Notes under the pieces: generated by a model
What the model was told of the DNA's origin: nothing
The model's input: the letters and a program-made list of their open reading frames with translations, nothing else
Database searches by the model: none
Part shown: one piece after another, positions 9,328 through 20,108 of the stretch
How the letters are laid out: each line of letters opens with the position of its first letter
How positions within the stretch are numbered: position 1 is the stretch's first letter
Source of the DNA: Polynucleobacter sp. Latsch14-2
Lineage (GTDB): Bacteria > Pseudomonadota > Gammaproteobacteria > Burkholderiales > Burkholderiaceae
Direction of reading: 5' to 3'
Assembly: GCF_018881925.1 (NCBI RefSeq)
Contig: NZ_JACVPL010000003.1
Coordinates: 1 to 64,000 of the forward strand
Length of the DNA: 64,000 nt
Made by a program: the position numbers and the translations under genes

Positions 9328-10119
9328 TTAGCCCTTCAGCTTTAGATTGAACTGCTCTTCGGTCACTTCTTTCTTTGCCGCCTTCTTTTTTGCAGACCTA
9401 GTCTTCTTAGGTTTGCGAGACTCTTGTGGCAAAGCTTTCAGCATTGCAATTAAAGCCAACTTGGCAGCCGCTTGCTCAGCAGCGCGGCGAGAAGCGCCCT
9501 CACCCTTGACTGCTACTTTATGACTTGGAATAAGGCACTCAACCTCAAATTGTTGATTGTGCGCAGCGCCAGTAGTGCCTGTCACGTTGTATGTTGGCAA
9601 AGGTAATTGATAACTTTGCAAACATTCCTGCAAGAGAGTTTTATCATCCTTACCCAATGTTTTAGGGTCTACATTTGCCAATATGACTGAATAGAGCTTG
9701 CGCAAGCAAGTTTTGGCAGCATCAAAGCCACCGTCTAGAAAAATTGCTCCAGTAACCGCCTCAAGCGTATCCGCAAGAATAGATGGCCTACGAAATCCTC
9801 CGCTCTTTAACTCACCCTCACCTAGGCGAAGATAGTCAGATAAAGAGAGGGTTTGGGCAATTTCATATAAAGCTTGCTGTTTTACTAAATTAGCACGCAC
9901 GCGCGAAAGGTCGCCCTCATCTAAATCCGAATAACGCTCATAAAGCATTTCAGCAACTACGCAGTTCAGAATCGAGTCCCCCAAAAACTCTAGGCGCTCA
10001 TTATTTTTCTTGCTATGACTGCGATGCGTAAGGGCCTGATTGAGTAACTCTATCTTTTTAAAGCTGTATCCAAGACGCTCCTGGAGTGGCACAGTTTCAA
10101 TGACGGCACGGGCGTTCAT
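9328..10119 (-). CDS. rnc: Ribonuclease III
   Basis: Double-strand-specific endonuclease that processes rRNA precursors and structured mRNAs. The N-terminal RNase III domain carries the signature [13 protein letters not shown] with its metal-binding acidic residues, and a double-stranded RNA-binding domain follows (about residues 150-228). The 263-residue protein is longer than the ~226 residues of E. coli because of a basic, lysine-rich tail ([14 protein letters not shown]), which may add RNA affinity; that is inference. It lies between lepB and era with gaps of 3 and 2 bp. Confidence 0.96.
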   Translation of the reverse strand: MNARAVIETVPLQERLGYSFKKIELLNQALTHRSHSKKNNERLEFLGDSILNCVVAEMLYERYSDLDEGDLSRVRANLVKQQALYEIAQTLSLSDYLRLGEGELKSGGFRRPSILADTLEAVTGAIFLDGGFDAAKTCLRKLYSVILANVDPKTLGKDDKTLLQECLQSYQLPLPTYNVTGTTGAAHNQQFEVECLIPSHKVAVKGEGASRRAAEQAAAKLALIAMLKALPQESRKPKKTRSAKKKAAKKEVTEEQFNLKLKG

Positions 10120-10122
10120 GAT

Positions 10123-10929
10123 TTACTGAAATCCGCCAATACGACCTAAGGAGCCAAGATTGAGCCAAACAAAAAAGGCTTGCCCTACAATATTTTGATC
10201 TGGTACAAAACCCCAATAACGCGAGTCAGCACTGTTGTCACGGTTATCGCCCATTGCAAAATAATGTCCGGCAGGGACCTTACAAGTCAAGCCAGCATTT
10301 TGATATTGGCAGTTTTCAAACCCTGGAAAATGTTCCGCCGGAAAATTACCAGCCGGGCGATCGGGGTTATTCAAGATTTGATGGCGATTGCCACCCAAAT
10401 CAGATGGGAAGCTCTCGGTGAACTCCTTTGCATAGCGCATGCTCTCGGGATCAAGATAGGCTTCACCACCACTATAGGCTAAAGGCTGGCCATTGATGGT
10501 GAGGCGCTTATCTTGATACTCAATCACATCACCTGGCAAACCCACAATACGTTTAATGTAATCAACAGATTCATCACGAGGATAGCGAAACACCACCACA
10601 TCGCCGCGCTTAGGTGAACCCAATTCAACTACTTTCTTATTGATGACCGGTAAACGAATCCCATAAGTAAATTTATTTACCAAAATAAAGTCACCAATTT
10701 GCAGAGTTGGAATCATTGATCCGGAAGGAATTTTAAATGGCTCAACCAAAAATGAGCGCAATACAAACACCGCACAAATCACCGGGAAAAAACTGGCTGA
10801 GTATTCTAACCAGAGCGGCATACGATCAATACCAGCAGCACGTCTTTGCGGCGCAAAGTAGAGCCTATCTGCCACCCAGGCGATTCCCGAAACAATCACC
10901 AACACAAAAAGGATGAGGGCAAAGTTCAT
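10123..10929 (-). CDS. lepB: Signal peptidase I
   Basis: Membrane serine protease that removes Sec and Tat signal peptides. It has a transmembrane helix at residues 3-20, a second at about 44-62, then box B with nucleophile Ser71 in KIPSGSMIPTL and the general-base Lys126 in DYIKRIVGLPGD, followed by box E GDNRDNSADSRYWG. Length, 268 residues, is usual for betaproteobacteria. Its ATG shares one base with the lepA stop (TAATG), which implies translational coupling. Confidence 0.97.
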   Translation of the reverse strand: MNFALILFVLVIVSGIAWVADRLYFAPQRRAAGIDRMPLWLEYSASFFPVICAVFVLRSFLVEPFKIPSGSMIPTLQIGDFILVNKFTYGIRLPVINKKVVELGSPKRGDVVVFRYPRDESVDYIKRIVGLPGDVIEYQDKRLTINGQPLAYSGGEAYLDPESMRYAKEFTESFPSDLGGNRHQILNNPDRPAGNFPAEHFPGFENCQYQNAGLTCKVPAGHYFAMGDNRDNSADSRYWGFVPDQNIVGQAFFVWLNLGSLGRIGGFQ

Positions 10930-12752
10930 TAATCCTCCACCTGCAAAATAGCCAAGAAAGCTTCTTGTGGAATCTCCACATTACCGACCTGTTTCATGCG
11001 TTTCTTACCTTCTTTTTGTTTCTCTAAGAGCTTACGCTTTCGGGAGATATCACCGCCATAGCACTTAGCTAAAACGTTTTTACGCAAGGCTTTCACGTTC
11101 TCACGTGCAACGATATTGCTACCAATTGCCGCCTGTATAGCCACATCAAACATTTGACGAGGAATAATGCCGCGCATCTTTGCGACAACCTCGCGTCCAC
11201 GATGTTGGCTATTACTGCGGTGAACAATGACCGATAGAGCGTCAACACGTTCACCGTTAATCAAAATATCAACCTTGACCACATCAGCAGGACGATATTC
11301 TTTGAACTCGTAATCCATCGAGGCATAACCACGTGAAATAGATTTCATCCTATCGAAGAAATCCATCACAATTTCAGCCATGGGTAACTCATAGGTAAGC
11401 TTTACCTGGCGACCCAAATAATTCATATCGGTCTGTATGCCACGTTTTCCAACGCATAAGGTAATAATGGATCCAACATACTCTTGAGGCATGTAGAGAT
11501 TGACGGTGACAATTGGTTCTAAAATAGTAGCAATCTTGCTAGGCTCTGGCATCTTTGATGGGTTATCCACCATCATCATCGTGCCGTCTGACTGCTCTAC
11601 CTGATACACCACGGTTGGAGCAGTAGTGATGAGGTTCATATCGTACTGGCGCTCTAAACGCTCTTGCACGATCTCCATGTGCAACAGGCCTAAGAAACCA
11701 CAGCGAAATCCAAATCCTAAAGCTTGTGAAACCTCTGGTTCGTACAACAGTGATGCATCGTTGAGCTTCAATTTCTCGAGCGATTCACGCAGCTGATCAT
11801 ACTCACTGGCTTCAACAGGATAAAGACCCGCAAACACCTGTGATTTCACTTCTTTAAATCCAGGTAGCGGTGCATTAGCAGGCGTACGACCTTGTTGACC
11901 TGGTGCGTGAGTAACGGTATCCCCTACTTTTGCCGCCTTCAATTCTTTGATACCGGCAATCACAAAACCCACTTGACCAGCCGAGAGCTCTGGGCGATCC
12001 ACAGACTTTGGACTAAAGACGCCCACATGCTCAACCAAATGAATTGAGCCATTAGCCATCAGCAGAATTTTATCTTTGGGTTTTAATGTGCCATTAACTA
12101 CACGAATCAACATCACTACACCGACATAGTTATCAAACCAAGAATCAATGATTAAGGCTTGCAATGGGTCACTAGCACTGCCTTTAGGCGGCGGTATGCG
12201 GTGAATCATCTCTTCAATGACTTCAACAACACCTAGGCCAGTTTTCGCAGAACAGGTGATCGCATCGCTTGCATCAATGCCAATGACGTCTTCAATTTCT
12301 TGTTTAGCACGCTCGGGGTCGGCTTGTGGCAAATCAATCTTATTGAGCACCGGAACAACTTCTACGCCCAATTCAATGGCGGTATAGCAATTGGCAACCG
12401 TTTGCGCCTCAACACCCTGACTTGCATCCACCACCAATAACGCGCCCTCGCAAGCAGATAAAGATCGACTTACTTCATATGAAAAGTCGACATGCCCAGG
12501 GGTATCAATCAAATTGATGTTGTAAGTCTTGCCATCCTTAGACTTGTAATTCAAAGCGGCTGTTTGCGCTTTAATGGTGATACCACGCTCACGTTCAATG
12601 TCCATTGAGTCGAGAACTTGGGCTTCCATTTCACGATCAGAAAGGCCGCCGCATAGCTGAATGATGCGATCTGCGAGCGTAGATTTACCGTGATCGATGT
12701 GGGCGATGATAGAAAAATTGCGGATTAAATCCATAGCGTCTTCATTGGTCAT
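10929..12752 (-). CDS. lepA: Elongation factor 4 (LepA)
   Basis: Ribosome-associated translational GTPase implicated in back-translocation and 30S assembly. The 607-residue protein has the GTPase core ([31 protein letters not shown]), an EF-G-like domain II, and the LepA-specific C-terminal domain ([20 protein letters not shown]). Two starts are possible: ATG at 12752, with AAGG ten bases upstream, or ATG at 12734, which gives the more family-like N-terminus [10 protein letters not shown]. The gene is 118 bp after mucD and overlaps lepB by one base. Confidence 0.97.
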   Translation of the reverse strand: MTNEDAMDLIRNFSIIAHIDHGKSTLADRIIQLCGGLSDREMEAQVLDSMDIERERGITIKAQTAALNYKSKDGKTYNINLIDTPGHVDFSYEVSRSLSACEGALLVVDASQGVEAQTVANCYTAIELGVEVVPVLNKIDLPQADPERAKQEIEDVIGIDASDAITCSAKTGLGVVEVIEEMIHRIPPPKGSASDPLQALIIDSWFDNYVGVVMLIRVVNGTLKPKDKILLMANGSIHLVEHVGVFSPKSVDRPELSAGQVGFVIAGIKELKAAKVGDTVTHAPGQQGRTPANAPLPGFKEVKSQVFAGLYPVEASEYDQLRESLEKLKLNDASLLYEPEVSQALGFGFRCGFLGLLHMEIVQERLERQYDMNLITTAPTVVYQVEQSDGTMMMVDNPSKMPEPSKIATILEPIVTVNLYMPQEYVGSIITLCVGKRGIQTDMNYLGRQVKLTYELPMAEIVMDFFDRMKSISRGYASMDYEFKEYRPADVVKVDILINGERVDALSVIVHRSNSQHRGREVVAKMRGIIPRQMFDVAIQAAIGSNIVARENVKALRKNVLAKCYGGDISRKRKLLEKQKEGKKRMKQVGNVEIPQEAFLAILQVED

Positions 12753-12870
12753 TCAAAAAACGCCTTGTCAGAACGCACCACAATGATGCGCTGCAAAAAG
12801 TCGTCTTGGAGAGATTGTAATGGGTGGCGCCGAAATAGCGCCGAACCCTCTTCATTGGCCCAAAATCGGC

Positions 12871-14319
12871 TTATTTTGGCTTAACAGGGATCACCAAGGT
12901 GCTGTCAGCGCGGCGTACAAATACCGGCACAGCCTTATTGGCGTCTAGGCCTTTTATAAGGGCTTCAAACTGCTTAACCCCGCTTATATCTGCGTCTGCA
13001 ATGCGAATGATGATATCGCCAGGACGAACCCCAGAGCGGGCCAATGGACCTTCATTTAAGCTAGTAACCTCAACGCCACCGCGGATATTAAGCTCTTTTT
13101 TCTTGGCCTCAGAGACCTCAATGACCGTAACGCCAAAAGCATTAGCGCCACCGCTATTCAGATTAGGGCTCTCAGACTTTTTGACCCCAGCAACGGAAGC
13201 CTCGCCATCAGTCACTACGACCACTAACTCCTTGGCGGCGCCTTTGCGCCAAACCTGAACTGTGGCACTAGTCCCAGGTCTAGTTTCGCCAACCACCCTA
13301 GGTAAATCTGTGGCTTTTGTTATTTCATGGCTGTTAAAGTTCAGAATCACATCACCAGACTCAATCCCACCAGCTGCAGCTGGGCCACCAAGCTCAACAT
13401 TACGAACATAAGCCCCTCGTGGCTTACCCAAACCAAGGCTTTCAGCAACCTCTTTAGTCATATCGCCCAAGGCTACGCCTATACGGCCACGGACCATTTT
13501 TCCATTAGAGCGTAACTGGTCGGCAACGCGCATAGCTTCATCAATTGGGATGGCAAATGAAATTCCCATATAGCCACCGGAACGACTAAAGATTTGAGAG
13601 TTAATGCCGATGACTTGACCGGCGGTATTTAACAAGGGTCCACCAGAGTTACCAGGATTGACAGCAACGTCCGTTTGGATGAAAGGCAAGTAATCACCAG
13701 TGTCACGACTCTTAGCGGAAACAATTCCGGCCGTCACCGTATTCTCAAGACCAAAGGGTGAGCCGATAGCCAGAACCCATTCGCCCACCCTCACCCGCGA
13801 GGAATCCCCCAGGGGCAACTTTGGTAAATCACGGGCATCAATTTTGACAACCGCCACATCGGTACGCTTGTCCATGCCCAGCAGTTTTGCCTTGAACTCG
13901 CGCTTATCAGTTAAGGTGACATAGATAGTGTTAGCCCCCTCTACAACATGAGCATTTGTCAGAATCAAGCCATTGGACTCGATGATGAAACCGGAGCCTA
14001 CGCCACGATCAGCTTCTTGAGGTTTCCCAGAGTTTGGTTGCGCTTGTTTTGGAGTGCTTGGCAATCCGGGAATAGGCACCCCAAAGAAGCGGCGAAAGAA
14101 CTCCGCCTGATCTTCAGGGAGTCCCGGAATGCCGCCTTGTGACTGCTGAACCACTACTTTTTCTGTAGTGCGAATATTCACCACGGCAGGACTAGCGCGC
14201 TCAACTAAATCGGCAAAGTCTGGAATGCTCACGCGTGGAGATTGTGCCACTGCACTTGGCATAAACGAGAACTGACCAAAGCTAAAAATAGCCAAGATGG
14301 CAATGAGATACTTTTTCAT
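12871..14319 (-). CDS. mucD: Periplasmic Do-family serine protease (MucD/DegQ-like)
   Basis: Periplasmic protease/chaperone for misfolded envelope proteins. A signal peptide ends near residue 25 (AVA). The trypsin-like domain has the triad His124 (LTNAHVV), Asp154 (RTDVAVVKID) and Ser225 (NPGNSGGPLL). Two PDZ domains follow (about 285-370 and 395-478), with 482 residues in total as in MucD. In many relatives it belongs to a sigma-E operon; here it directly follows fabF with a 52-bp gap and no rpoE or rse genes. The symbol rests on position next to lepA; DegQ would be an equally fair name. Confidence 0.93.
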   Translation of the reverse strand: MKKYLIAILAIFSFGQFSFMPSAVAQSPRVSIPDFADLVERASPAVVNIRTTEKVVVQQSQGGIPGLPEDQAEFFRRFFGVPIPGLPSTPKQAQPNSGKPQEADRGVGSGFIIESNGLILTNAHVVEGANTIYVTLTDKREFKAKLLGMDKRTDVAVVKIDARDLPKLPLGDSSRVRVGEWVLAIGSPFGLENTVTAGIVSAKSRDTGDYLPFIQTDVAVNPGNSGGPLLNTAGQVIGINSQIFSRSGGYMGISFAIPIDEAMRVADQLRSNGKMVRGRIGVALGDMTKEVAESLGLGKPRGAYVRNVELGGPAAAGGIESGDVILNFNSHEITKATDLPRVVGETRPGTSATVQVWRKGAAKELVVVVTDGEASVAGVKKSESPNLNSGGANAFGVTVIEVSEAKKKELNIRGGVEVTSLNEGPLARSGVRPGDIIIRIADADISGVKQFEALIKGLDANKAVPVFVRRADSTLVIPVKPK

Positions 14320-14371
14320 GATGCTGTGGACCTAGCTGGCAAAAACCAAAAAATCGAAGATAAAACTAATA

Positions 14372-15619
14372 TTAGGTCAATTTGCCAAAAATCAAGGTGC
14401 CGTTAGTACCCCCAAAACCAAAGTTGTTTTTCACGGCATGGTCAATCTTTACATCTCTGGCAACGTTGGCGCAATAGTCCAAGTCACACTCAGGATCTTG
14501 ATTAAAGATATTAATGGTTGGTGGGGATTTTTGATTATGCAAGGCTAGGATAGTAAAAACAGATTCCAAGCCGCCAGCACCACCTAAAAGATGGCCTGTC
14601 ATTGACTTAGTTGAATTCACCAGAACCTTCTTAGCATGATCCCCCAAGGCTGCCTTAATAGCGCCAGTCTCATTCTTATCACCCAAAGGTGTAGAAGTAC
14701 CATGCGCATTGACATACTGAATCTGATCGGGATTTAAACTAGCATCGCGCATGGCATTAACCATGCAACGACGTGGGCCGTCCATATTTGGGGCTGTCAT
14801 ATGGTACGCATCGCCGCTCATACCAAAACCTAAAAGCTCACAATAAATCTTTGCGCCACGGGCTTTAGCATGCTCATACTCTTCAATCACAACAACACCA
14901 GCACCCTCACCAAGAACAAAACCATCGCGGTCAATATCCCAGGGACGAGAAGCGGTTGCAGGATCATCATTGCGTGTTGACAAGGCGCGTGCCGAAGCAA
15001 AACCACCAACACCCAATGAAGAAATGGTTGACTCAGATCCACCAGCAATCATCACGTCTGCATCGCCGTACTGAATTAAACGCGCCGCCAAACCAATGCT
15101 ATGCAAGCCCGTTGTGCAGGCAGTCACAGCAGCAATATTTGGCCCCTTGAGACCAAACAAAATACTGAGATGCCCAGAAATCATATTAATGATTGAGCCA
15201 GGTACAAAGAAGGGAGAGATTCGCCGTGGACCGCGCGCCAATAACTCGGCGCCAGTCTCTTCGATCATTGGCAAGCCACCAATGCCTGAGCCGACCATAA
15301 CGCCGATTCGCTCTGCATTTTCTTCTGTAACCTGAATGCCACTATCCCGAATAGCTTGCGTGCCAGCAGCAATGCCGTAATGAATAAAAGTATCCATGTG
15401 ACGCGCTTCTTTGGCAGAAACATATTCTTCGACATTAAAATCTTTCACCTCTCCAGCGAAATGCACGCTCAGTAGAGAATGATCGAATTTAGTGATTGTC
15501 GCGATGCCCGATTTGCCCGCGAGCAAATTAGACCAAGCTACATCAACTGAATTACCGACAGGTGAGATGAGGCCTAAGCCGGTGACTACAACCCGGCGTC
15601 GGCCATTTGATGCTGACAC
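14372..15619 (-). CDS. fabF: 3-oxoacyl-[ACP] synthase II
   Basis: Condensing enzyme that elongates acyl-ACP with malonyl-ACP. The catalytic Cys168 lies in [14 protein letters not shown]; the two active-site histidines are in [11 protein letters not shown] and [14 protein letters not shown]; the family tail [12 protein letters not shown] is present. At 415 residues it is full length. It is the last gene of the plsX-fabH-fabD-fabG-acpP-fabF cluster, 32 bp after acpP, and is followed on the same strand by mucD. Confidence 0.97.
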   Translation of the reverse strand: MSASNGRRRVVVTGLGLISPVGNSVDVAWSNLLAGKSGIATITKFDHSLLSVHFAGEVKDFNVEEYVSAKEARHMDTFIHYGIAAGTQAIRDSGIQVTEENAERIGVMVGSGIGGLPMIEETGAELLARGPRRISPFFVPGSIINMISGHLSILFGLKGPNIAAVTACTTGLHSIGLAARLIQYGDADVMIAGGSESTISSLGVGGFASARALSTRNDDPATASRPWDIDRDGFVLGEGAGVVVIEEYEHAKARGAKIYCELLGFGMSGDAYHMTAPNMDGPRRCMVNAMRDASLNPDQIQYVNAHGTSTPLGDKNETGAIKAALGDHAKKVLVNSTKSMTGHLLGGAGGLESVFTILALHNQKSPPTINIFNQDPECDLDYCANVARDVKIDHAVKNNFGFGGTNGTLIFGKLT

Positions 15620-15651
15620 AGTAATAGCTAAGTATTTACTAAGCTAGGGAA

Positions 15652-15891
15652 TTAACCCTGAGCTTTGGATTGAGCGAAGTCAATCGCGAGCTGAACTGTG
15701 GTGATCTTTTCAGCTTCTTCATCCGGAATTTCAATCCCGAATTCATCTTCCAAAGCCATTACAAGCTCAACAGTGTCAAGAGAGTCAGCGCCTAGGTCAT
15801 TCACAAAAGAAGATTCATTCTTGATATCTGCTTCTGCTACGCCCAATTGCTCAGCGACGATCTTCTTAACGCGTTGTTCGATGTTATCCAT
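15652..15891 (-). CDS. acpP: Acyl carrier protein
   Basis: Carries growing fatty acyl chains on a phosphopantetheine arm. The 79-residue acidic helical protein has the attachment site Ser37 in the motif [13 protein letters not shown]. The ATG at 15891, preceded by GGGGGA, gives the usual N-terminus [12 protein letters not shown]; a TTG four codons upstream is in frame but unneeded. It lies between fabG and fabF, with a rather long 103-bp gap after fabG that could hold a promoter. Confidence 0.97.
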   Translation of the reverse strand: MDNIEQRVKKIVAEQLGVAEADIKNESSFVNDLGADSLDTVELVMALEDEFGIEIPDEEAEKITTVQLAIDFAQSKAQG

Positions 15892-15994
15892 TAATTCCCC
15901 CAAGGGTTGTAAAAAAACGATGGAAGGATTTTATCAGCATGGCGGACAAAATCAGCAAAATCCACCAAAAAATGAGTAAATCCCCGCTTTGCCG

Positions 15995-16738
15995 TTAGGC
16001 TAAATAGAGTCCGCCATTGACGTGTAGGGTATTACCCGTAATGTAACCAGCCGCTGGAGAGGCTAAAAATGCCACTGCCTGGGCTACATCTTCTGGGCTA
16101 CCCAGTCTTGCCAAGGGAATATTCACTTTTAAGGCATTTTGCTGCTCTTCGCTCAGTGCACGGGTCATATCAGTATCAATAAAGCCTGGTGCCACACAGT
16201 TCACGGTAATGTTTCGGCTGCCAATTTCACGTGCTAGAGCACGGGTCATACCAGAAACACCGGCTTTGGCAGCTGCATAATTTGCCTGCCCTGGATTGCC
16301 CATATGCCCAACAATGGAGGTAATGTTGATAATGCGACCACCGCGCGCCTTCATCATCGGACGCATCACAGCCTGAGAGAGGCGAAAAACGGCATTCAAG
16401 TTTGTGTCAATGACATCTGTCCACTCTTCCGCCTTCATCCGCATAGCAAGCTGATCACGGGTGATACCGGCGTTATTAACCAAGATATTGATGCCGCCAT
16501 GCTCTTTCACAATGCGGTCAATAATTTCTTCACAAGCATTTGGCGCAGTGACATTTAAAACCAAGCCGCTACCACCCGAAGGGTTTAAGCGCTCGTCAAT
16601 GGCTTTTGCACCATCAGCCGAAGTGGCTGTGCCAATCACCTTGGCGCCACATTTCACCAATTCATCGGCAATCGCTTGGCCAATACCACGTGAGGCGCCA
16701 GTAACTAATGCAATTTGTCCAGTTAAGTCGAGATTCAT
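15995..16738 (-). CDS. fabG: 3-oxoacyl-[ACP] reductase
   Basis: NADPH-dependent reductase of the fatty-acid elongation cycle. Short-chain dehydrogenase fold: cofactor motif GASRGIG at 14-20, NNAG at 88-91, and catalytic Ser141, Tyr154 and Lys158 (NYAAAKAG). It has 247 residues and ends GNTLHVNGGLYLA as in FabG. It is 27 bp downstream of fabD. Confidence 0.97.
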   Translation of the reverse strand: MNLDLTGQIALVTGASRGIGQAIADELVKCGAKVIGTATSADGAKAIDERLNPSGGSGLVLNVTAPNACEEIIDRIVKEHGGINILVNNAGITRDQLAMRMKAEEWTDVIDTNLNAVFRLSQAVMRPMMKARGGRIINITSIVGHMGNPGQANYAAAKAGVSGMTRALAREIGSRNITVNCVAPGFIDTDMTRALSEEQQNALKVNIPLARLGSPEDVAQAVAFLASPAAGYITGNTLHVNGGLYLA

Positions 16739-16765
16739 ATTTGTCTTCCGTAATTGCTATGTTCT

Positions 16766-17701
16766 TTATTTGAAGCTTGCCAACACCTCATTCAAGCTTA
16801 CTTCGTCAAAAACTGGGACGCCAGTCACTTGATCATTTATGCGCTTTGTTAAGCCCGCCAAGACTTTGCCCGGACCACACTCCACCACCTGAGTAATGCC
16901 CTGGCCTGCCATAGCCTGAATAGTTTCTTGCCAGCGTACCGGTTTAGCAGCTTGGCGCACTAAAGCATCTTTAATAGCGAGTGGATCATTCAAGATTGCG
17001 ACATCGACATTATTAATAACGGCAATCGAGGGCGCCTTAAATTCAATATTGGCTAAATAGCCTTTGAGTTTTTCAGAGGCAGGTTGCAATAGTGAAGAAT
17101 GGAATGGGGCAGATACAGGCAATGGCAAAGCGCGCTTTGCGCCAGCAGCCTTTAACAGCTCACAGGCTTTGGTGACAGCATCACTTCCACCGGCAATCAC
17201 CACCTGTCCCGGAGCATTAAAGTTCACCGCCTCGACCACGCCACCTGAGGCAGCAGCAGCTTCAGCGCAGACCTTGATTACGCTTGCATCATCCAAGCCC
17301 AGAATGGCAGCCATACCACCAGTACCTACAGGTACAGCACCTTGCATCGCCTCTGCACGAAAGCGCACCAAGGGAATGGCGTCTTTAAACGCAATCACGC
17401 CAGCAGCAACCAAAGCAGAGTACTCACCCAAGCTATGACCAGCCATCACTTTAGGTAAGGGACCACCAGCAGCTAACCATGCATGGTAAAAAGCAACGCC
17501 CGCCGTCAACATCACTGGCTGAGTATTGGTTGTCAGGGAGAGCGCTTCTGCCGGCCCTGCGGCAATTAACTTGGCAACATCTTCACCCAAGGCTTCAGAT
17601 GCTTCTTGGAGGATAACGCGCACTTCTGGGCGATCGCTAATAGAGCTCAACATCCCAACAGATTGAGATCCTTGACCTGGAAATACGAATGCAAATGTCA
17701 T
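16766..17701 (-). CDS. fabD: Malonyl-CoA:ACP transacylase
   Basis: Loads malonyl groups onto acyl carrier protein. It has an N-terminal FVFPGQGSQSVGM, the nucleophile Ser90 in GHSLGEYSALVAAG, and a catalytic His in PVSAPFHSSLL (about residue 199). The 311-residue length is standard. The gene lies between fabH (44-bp gap) and fabG. Confidence 0.97.
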   Translation of the reverse strand: MTFAFVFPGQGSQSVGMLSSISDRPEVRVILQEASEALGEDVAKLIAAGPAEALSLTTNTQPVMLTAGVAFYHAWLAAGGPLPKVMAGHSLGEYSALVAAGVIAFKDAIPLVRFRAEAMQGAVPVGTGGMAAILGLDDASVIKVCAEAAAASGGVVEAVNFNAPGQVVIAGGSDAVTKACELLKAAGAKRALPLPVSAPFHSSLLQPASEKLKGYLANIEFKAPSIAVINNVDVAILNDPLAIKDALVRQAAKPVRWQETIQAMAGQGITQVVECGPGKVLAGLTKRINDQVTGVPVFDEVSLNEVLASFK

Positions 17702-17745
17702 GAGAATAAGTTTATTTGTAAGTTATTAAATAATGGATCAATTGC

Positions 17746-18732
17746 TTAATATTTGAGAGCAACAGCACCCCAAGCAAAACCGCCACCAACCCCCTCTAGC
17801 AGGAGATGCTGACCGCGCTTAATTTGACCAGAACGAATACCGACATCCAAAGCTAGCGGAATTGATGCGGCAGAAGTATTGCCGTGCTCATGAACGGTAA
17901 CAATAACTTTATCCATTGGCATACCCATCTTGCGGGCAGTGCCCTCCATGATGCGGATATTAGCTTGATGAGGCACCAACCAATCAATTTGCTCCGGCTT
18001 GAGATTGGCCTTTGCCAAAGCCTCATGGGCAACTTGTTCCAATACTTTCACAGCCAACTTAAAAACTGCTTGGCCATCCATCGTCATAAAGGGAGAGCCT
18101 TGAACCCCACCATTGCCAGCGCGCCCAGGCACACACAAAATATCGCGCTGACTGCCATCTGCATGCAATGCAGTCGAAAGAATGCCAGGCTCATTTGAAG
18201 CCTCAAGCACCACGGCACCAGCGCCATCGCCAAATAAAACACATGTAGTGCGATCTTGAAAATCTAAAATACGCGAGAACGTTTCAGCACCTAGCACCAA
18301 TACTTTCTTATAGGTACCAGTGCGTATAAATGCATCAGCAATCGCCAAGGCATAAGTAAAGCCTGCGCATACAGCTTGCACATCAAAGGCTGCACAAGAA
18401 GTATGAGCGCCCAACTTATCTTGAACAACACAAGCCGTACTTGGAAAACCGCCCAAATGATCCGGCGTTGAGGTTGCAAGAACGATGAGATCCAAATCTT
18501 CAGAAGTAATGTTGGCACTAGTCAGGGCGGCTTGTGCAGCCTTCAGCGCCAAATCACTCGTGAGCTCATTTTCAGCAGCAAAATGACGTGCAGAAATACC
18601 GCTGCGAGTGCTAATCCACTCATCACTAGTTTCCAGACCTGTTTTTGCTAGGCGCTCAACCAAATCTTGGTTGCTTAAGCGTAGCTCTGGCAGATAGCTA
18701 CCAGTTCCAGCAATTCTTGAATAGGTACTCAT
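17746..18732 (-). CDS. fabH: 3-oxoacyl-[ACP] synthase III
   Basis: Starts fatty-acid synthesis by condensing acetyl-CoA with malonyl-ACP. The catalytic Cys122 is in [12 protein letters not shown], the His in VPHQANIRI and the Asn in [11 protein letters not shown]. At 328 residues it is full length. Its start codon shares one base with the plsX stop (TAATG), implying coupled translation. Confidence 0.97.
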   Translation of the reverse strand: MSTYSRIAGTGSYLPELRLSNQDLVERLAKTGLETSDEWISTRSGISARHFAAENELTSDLALKAAQAALTSANITSEDLDLIVLATSTPDHLGGFPSTACVVQDKLGAHTSCAAFDVQAVCAGFTYALAIADAFIRTGTYKKVLVLGAETFSRILDFQDRTTCVLFGDGAGAVVLEASNEPGILSTALHADGSQRDILCVPGRAGNGGVQGSPFMTMDGQAVFKLAVKVLEQVAHEALAKANLKPEQIDWLVPHQANIRIMEGTARKMGMPMDKVIVTVHEHGNTSAASIPLALDVGIRSGQIKRGQHLLLEGVGGGFAWGAVALKY

Positions 18733-19742
18733 TACTTTGTCTCCGCCACAAATGCTTCGGCAATTCGCTCAACCATACGATTTTTCGCAGCTTCATAAGC
18801 ACGATCCAAAGCAAAGCCAAAAGCAAAACGGTCAGCTGAGCCATGGCTCTTAATCACGCAACCACGCAGACCTAACAATACAGCACCGTTATAGCGACGA
18901 TGATCAACGCGCTTGCGTACCCTTAATAAAGGCACCATTGCACCAACTGCCATTAATTTTGTAAACCAAGAGCGATTAAATTCTTGGCGGATTAAACCGC
19001 TCATCATTTTTGCTAAACCTTCACTGGCCTTTAAAACAACATTTCCAACAAAACCATCGCACACCACAATATCTGTCGTGCCCTTAAAAATGTCATTACC
19101 TTCAACATTGCCATAAAAGTTTAATTTACTAGCGCGCAAAAGTTCGCCGGCCTGCTTCACAACCTCATTGCCTTTAATCACCTCTTCACCAATGTTCAGA
19201 AGGCCAATGGAGGGGTGTGGTTTTCCATCTACTACCTGCACCATCACATTTGCCATATGCGCGAATTGCAATAAATGCATAGGCTCACAATCAGCATTGG
19301 CACCCAAATCCAGCATAGTGGTGCCAAGCCCTAGTTCATTTGGGATAGCAGTAGCAATCGCAGGGCGATCAACACCATCCAGTGTTTTTAAGATGTAGCG
19401 TGAAATTGCCATTAATGCGCCAGTATTGCCAGACGAGATGATGGCATCAGCCATACCTTCCTTGACTTGCTCAATTGCCACACGCATTGATGAATCTTTT
19501 TTGCGACGCAAAGCAATTTCGATAGGATCGTCCATGAGCACCACTTCACTGGCGGCAATGATCTGGATGCGCTCCATTGGCGCTTTAGGAAATTTATTTA
19601 AGGCTTGCTTGAGCACATCTAAATCACCAACCAAGACTATCTTTACGTCGGTGTGTTTTTCGAGGAAATCGCAGCAAGCAGGGACAGTAACGACCACTCC
19701 ATGATCTCCGCCCATGGCATCGATAGCAAGAGTGACGCTCAT
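18732..19742 (-). CDS. plsX: Phosphate acyltransferase PlsX
   Basis: Converts acyl-ACP to acyl phosphate for phospholipid synthesis, linking the fab pathway to membrane lipids. The 336-residue protein opens with [11 protein letters not shown] and contains [29 protein letters not shown] and [13 protein letters not shown], all PlsX signatures. It follows rpmF, but an intrinsic-terminator-like hairpin lies in the 84-bp gap. Confidence 0.96.
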   Translation of the reverse strand: MSVTLAIDAMGGDHGVVVTVPACCDFLEKHTDVKIVLVGDLDVLKQALNKFPKAPMERIQIIAASEVVLMDDPIEIALRRKKDSSMRVAIEQVKEGMADAIISSGNTGALMAISRYILKTLDGVDRPAIATAIPNELGLGTTMLDLGANADCEPMHLLQFAHMANVMVQVVDGKPHPSIGLLNIGEEVIKGNEVVKQAGELLRASKLNFYGNVEGNDIFKGTTDIVVCDGFVGNVVLKASEGLAKMMSGLIRQEFNRSWFTKLMAVGAMVPLLRVRKRVDHRRYNGAVLLGLRGCVIKSHGSADRFAFGFALDRAYEAAKNRMVERIAEAFVAETK

Positions 19743-19782
19743 AAAATCGTTAGCTGCTGCAAGTAGGTTTTTCCAAGAAAAA

Positions 19783-19812
19783 AGCGGCTTTTTGTGGAGC
19801 CGCTTCTATCTG
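19783..19812 (-). terminator. Intrinsic terminator or attenuator between rpmF and plsX
   Basis: On the minus strand, AGCGGCT pairs with AGCCGCT around a CCACAAAA loop (stem bases 19783-19789 with 19798-19804), followed by a T-rich tract reading TTTTTTC. This is a good rho-independent terminator placed inside the expected rpmF-plsX operon. It may be partial, and plsX may also have its own promoter. Confidence 0.75.
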
Positions 19813-19826
19813 TTTAGACTAAAAAA

Positions 19827-20006
19827 TTAGTCGTTTTTGGTTTTAACTACTTTACGACCACGATAGTAGCCGTTTGGTGAAATGTGGTGGCGCAAATGAG
19901 CCTCACCAGTTGTGGCTTCAACAGCCGTAGCGGGTGCGGTCAAAAAGTCGTGCGCACGATGCATGCCACGTTTGGAAGGTGATTTTTTATTCTGTTGGAC
20001 GGCCAT
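19827..20006 (-). CDS. rpmF: 50S ribosomal protein L32
   Basis: A 59-residue basic protein of the large ribosomal subunit. The N-terminus [20 protein letters not shown] is that of L32, and the rest ([18 protein letters not shown]) matches the L32 C-terminal region. A GGAGT ribosome site precedes the ATG. It sits between yceD and plsX, the conserved yceD-rpmF-plsX-fab order. Confidence 0.97.
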   Translation of the reverse strand: MAVQQNKKSPSKRGMHRAHDFLTAPATAVEATTGEAHLRHHISPNGYYRGRKVVKTKND

Positions 20007-20059
20007 ATTGAACTCCTAAGCAAGGCGATATTCTAACATGGAAAAGGTGCTAAATGCTT

Positions 20060-20080
20060 GATTTACTGACAAAGTAAATC
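20060..20080. other. Hairpin in the yceD-rpmF gap
   Basis: An eight-base perfect inverted repeat, GATTTACT / AGTAAATC with a five-base loop, lies between yceD and rpmF. No T-run follows on the minus strand, so it is not a typical terminator. It could be an RNA processing or stability element; that is inference. Confidence 0.4.
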
Positions 20081-20108
20081 TCAGGCAAGTCTTGTACCCT
20101 CCCCCGCC

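Noticed and set aside
12826-12842. GGCGC...GCGCC inverted repeat between mucD and lepA
   Set aside because: The stem is short, has no T-run, and lies between genes expected to be co-transcribed; not enough to call a terminator.
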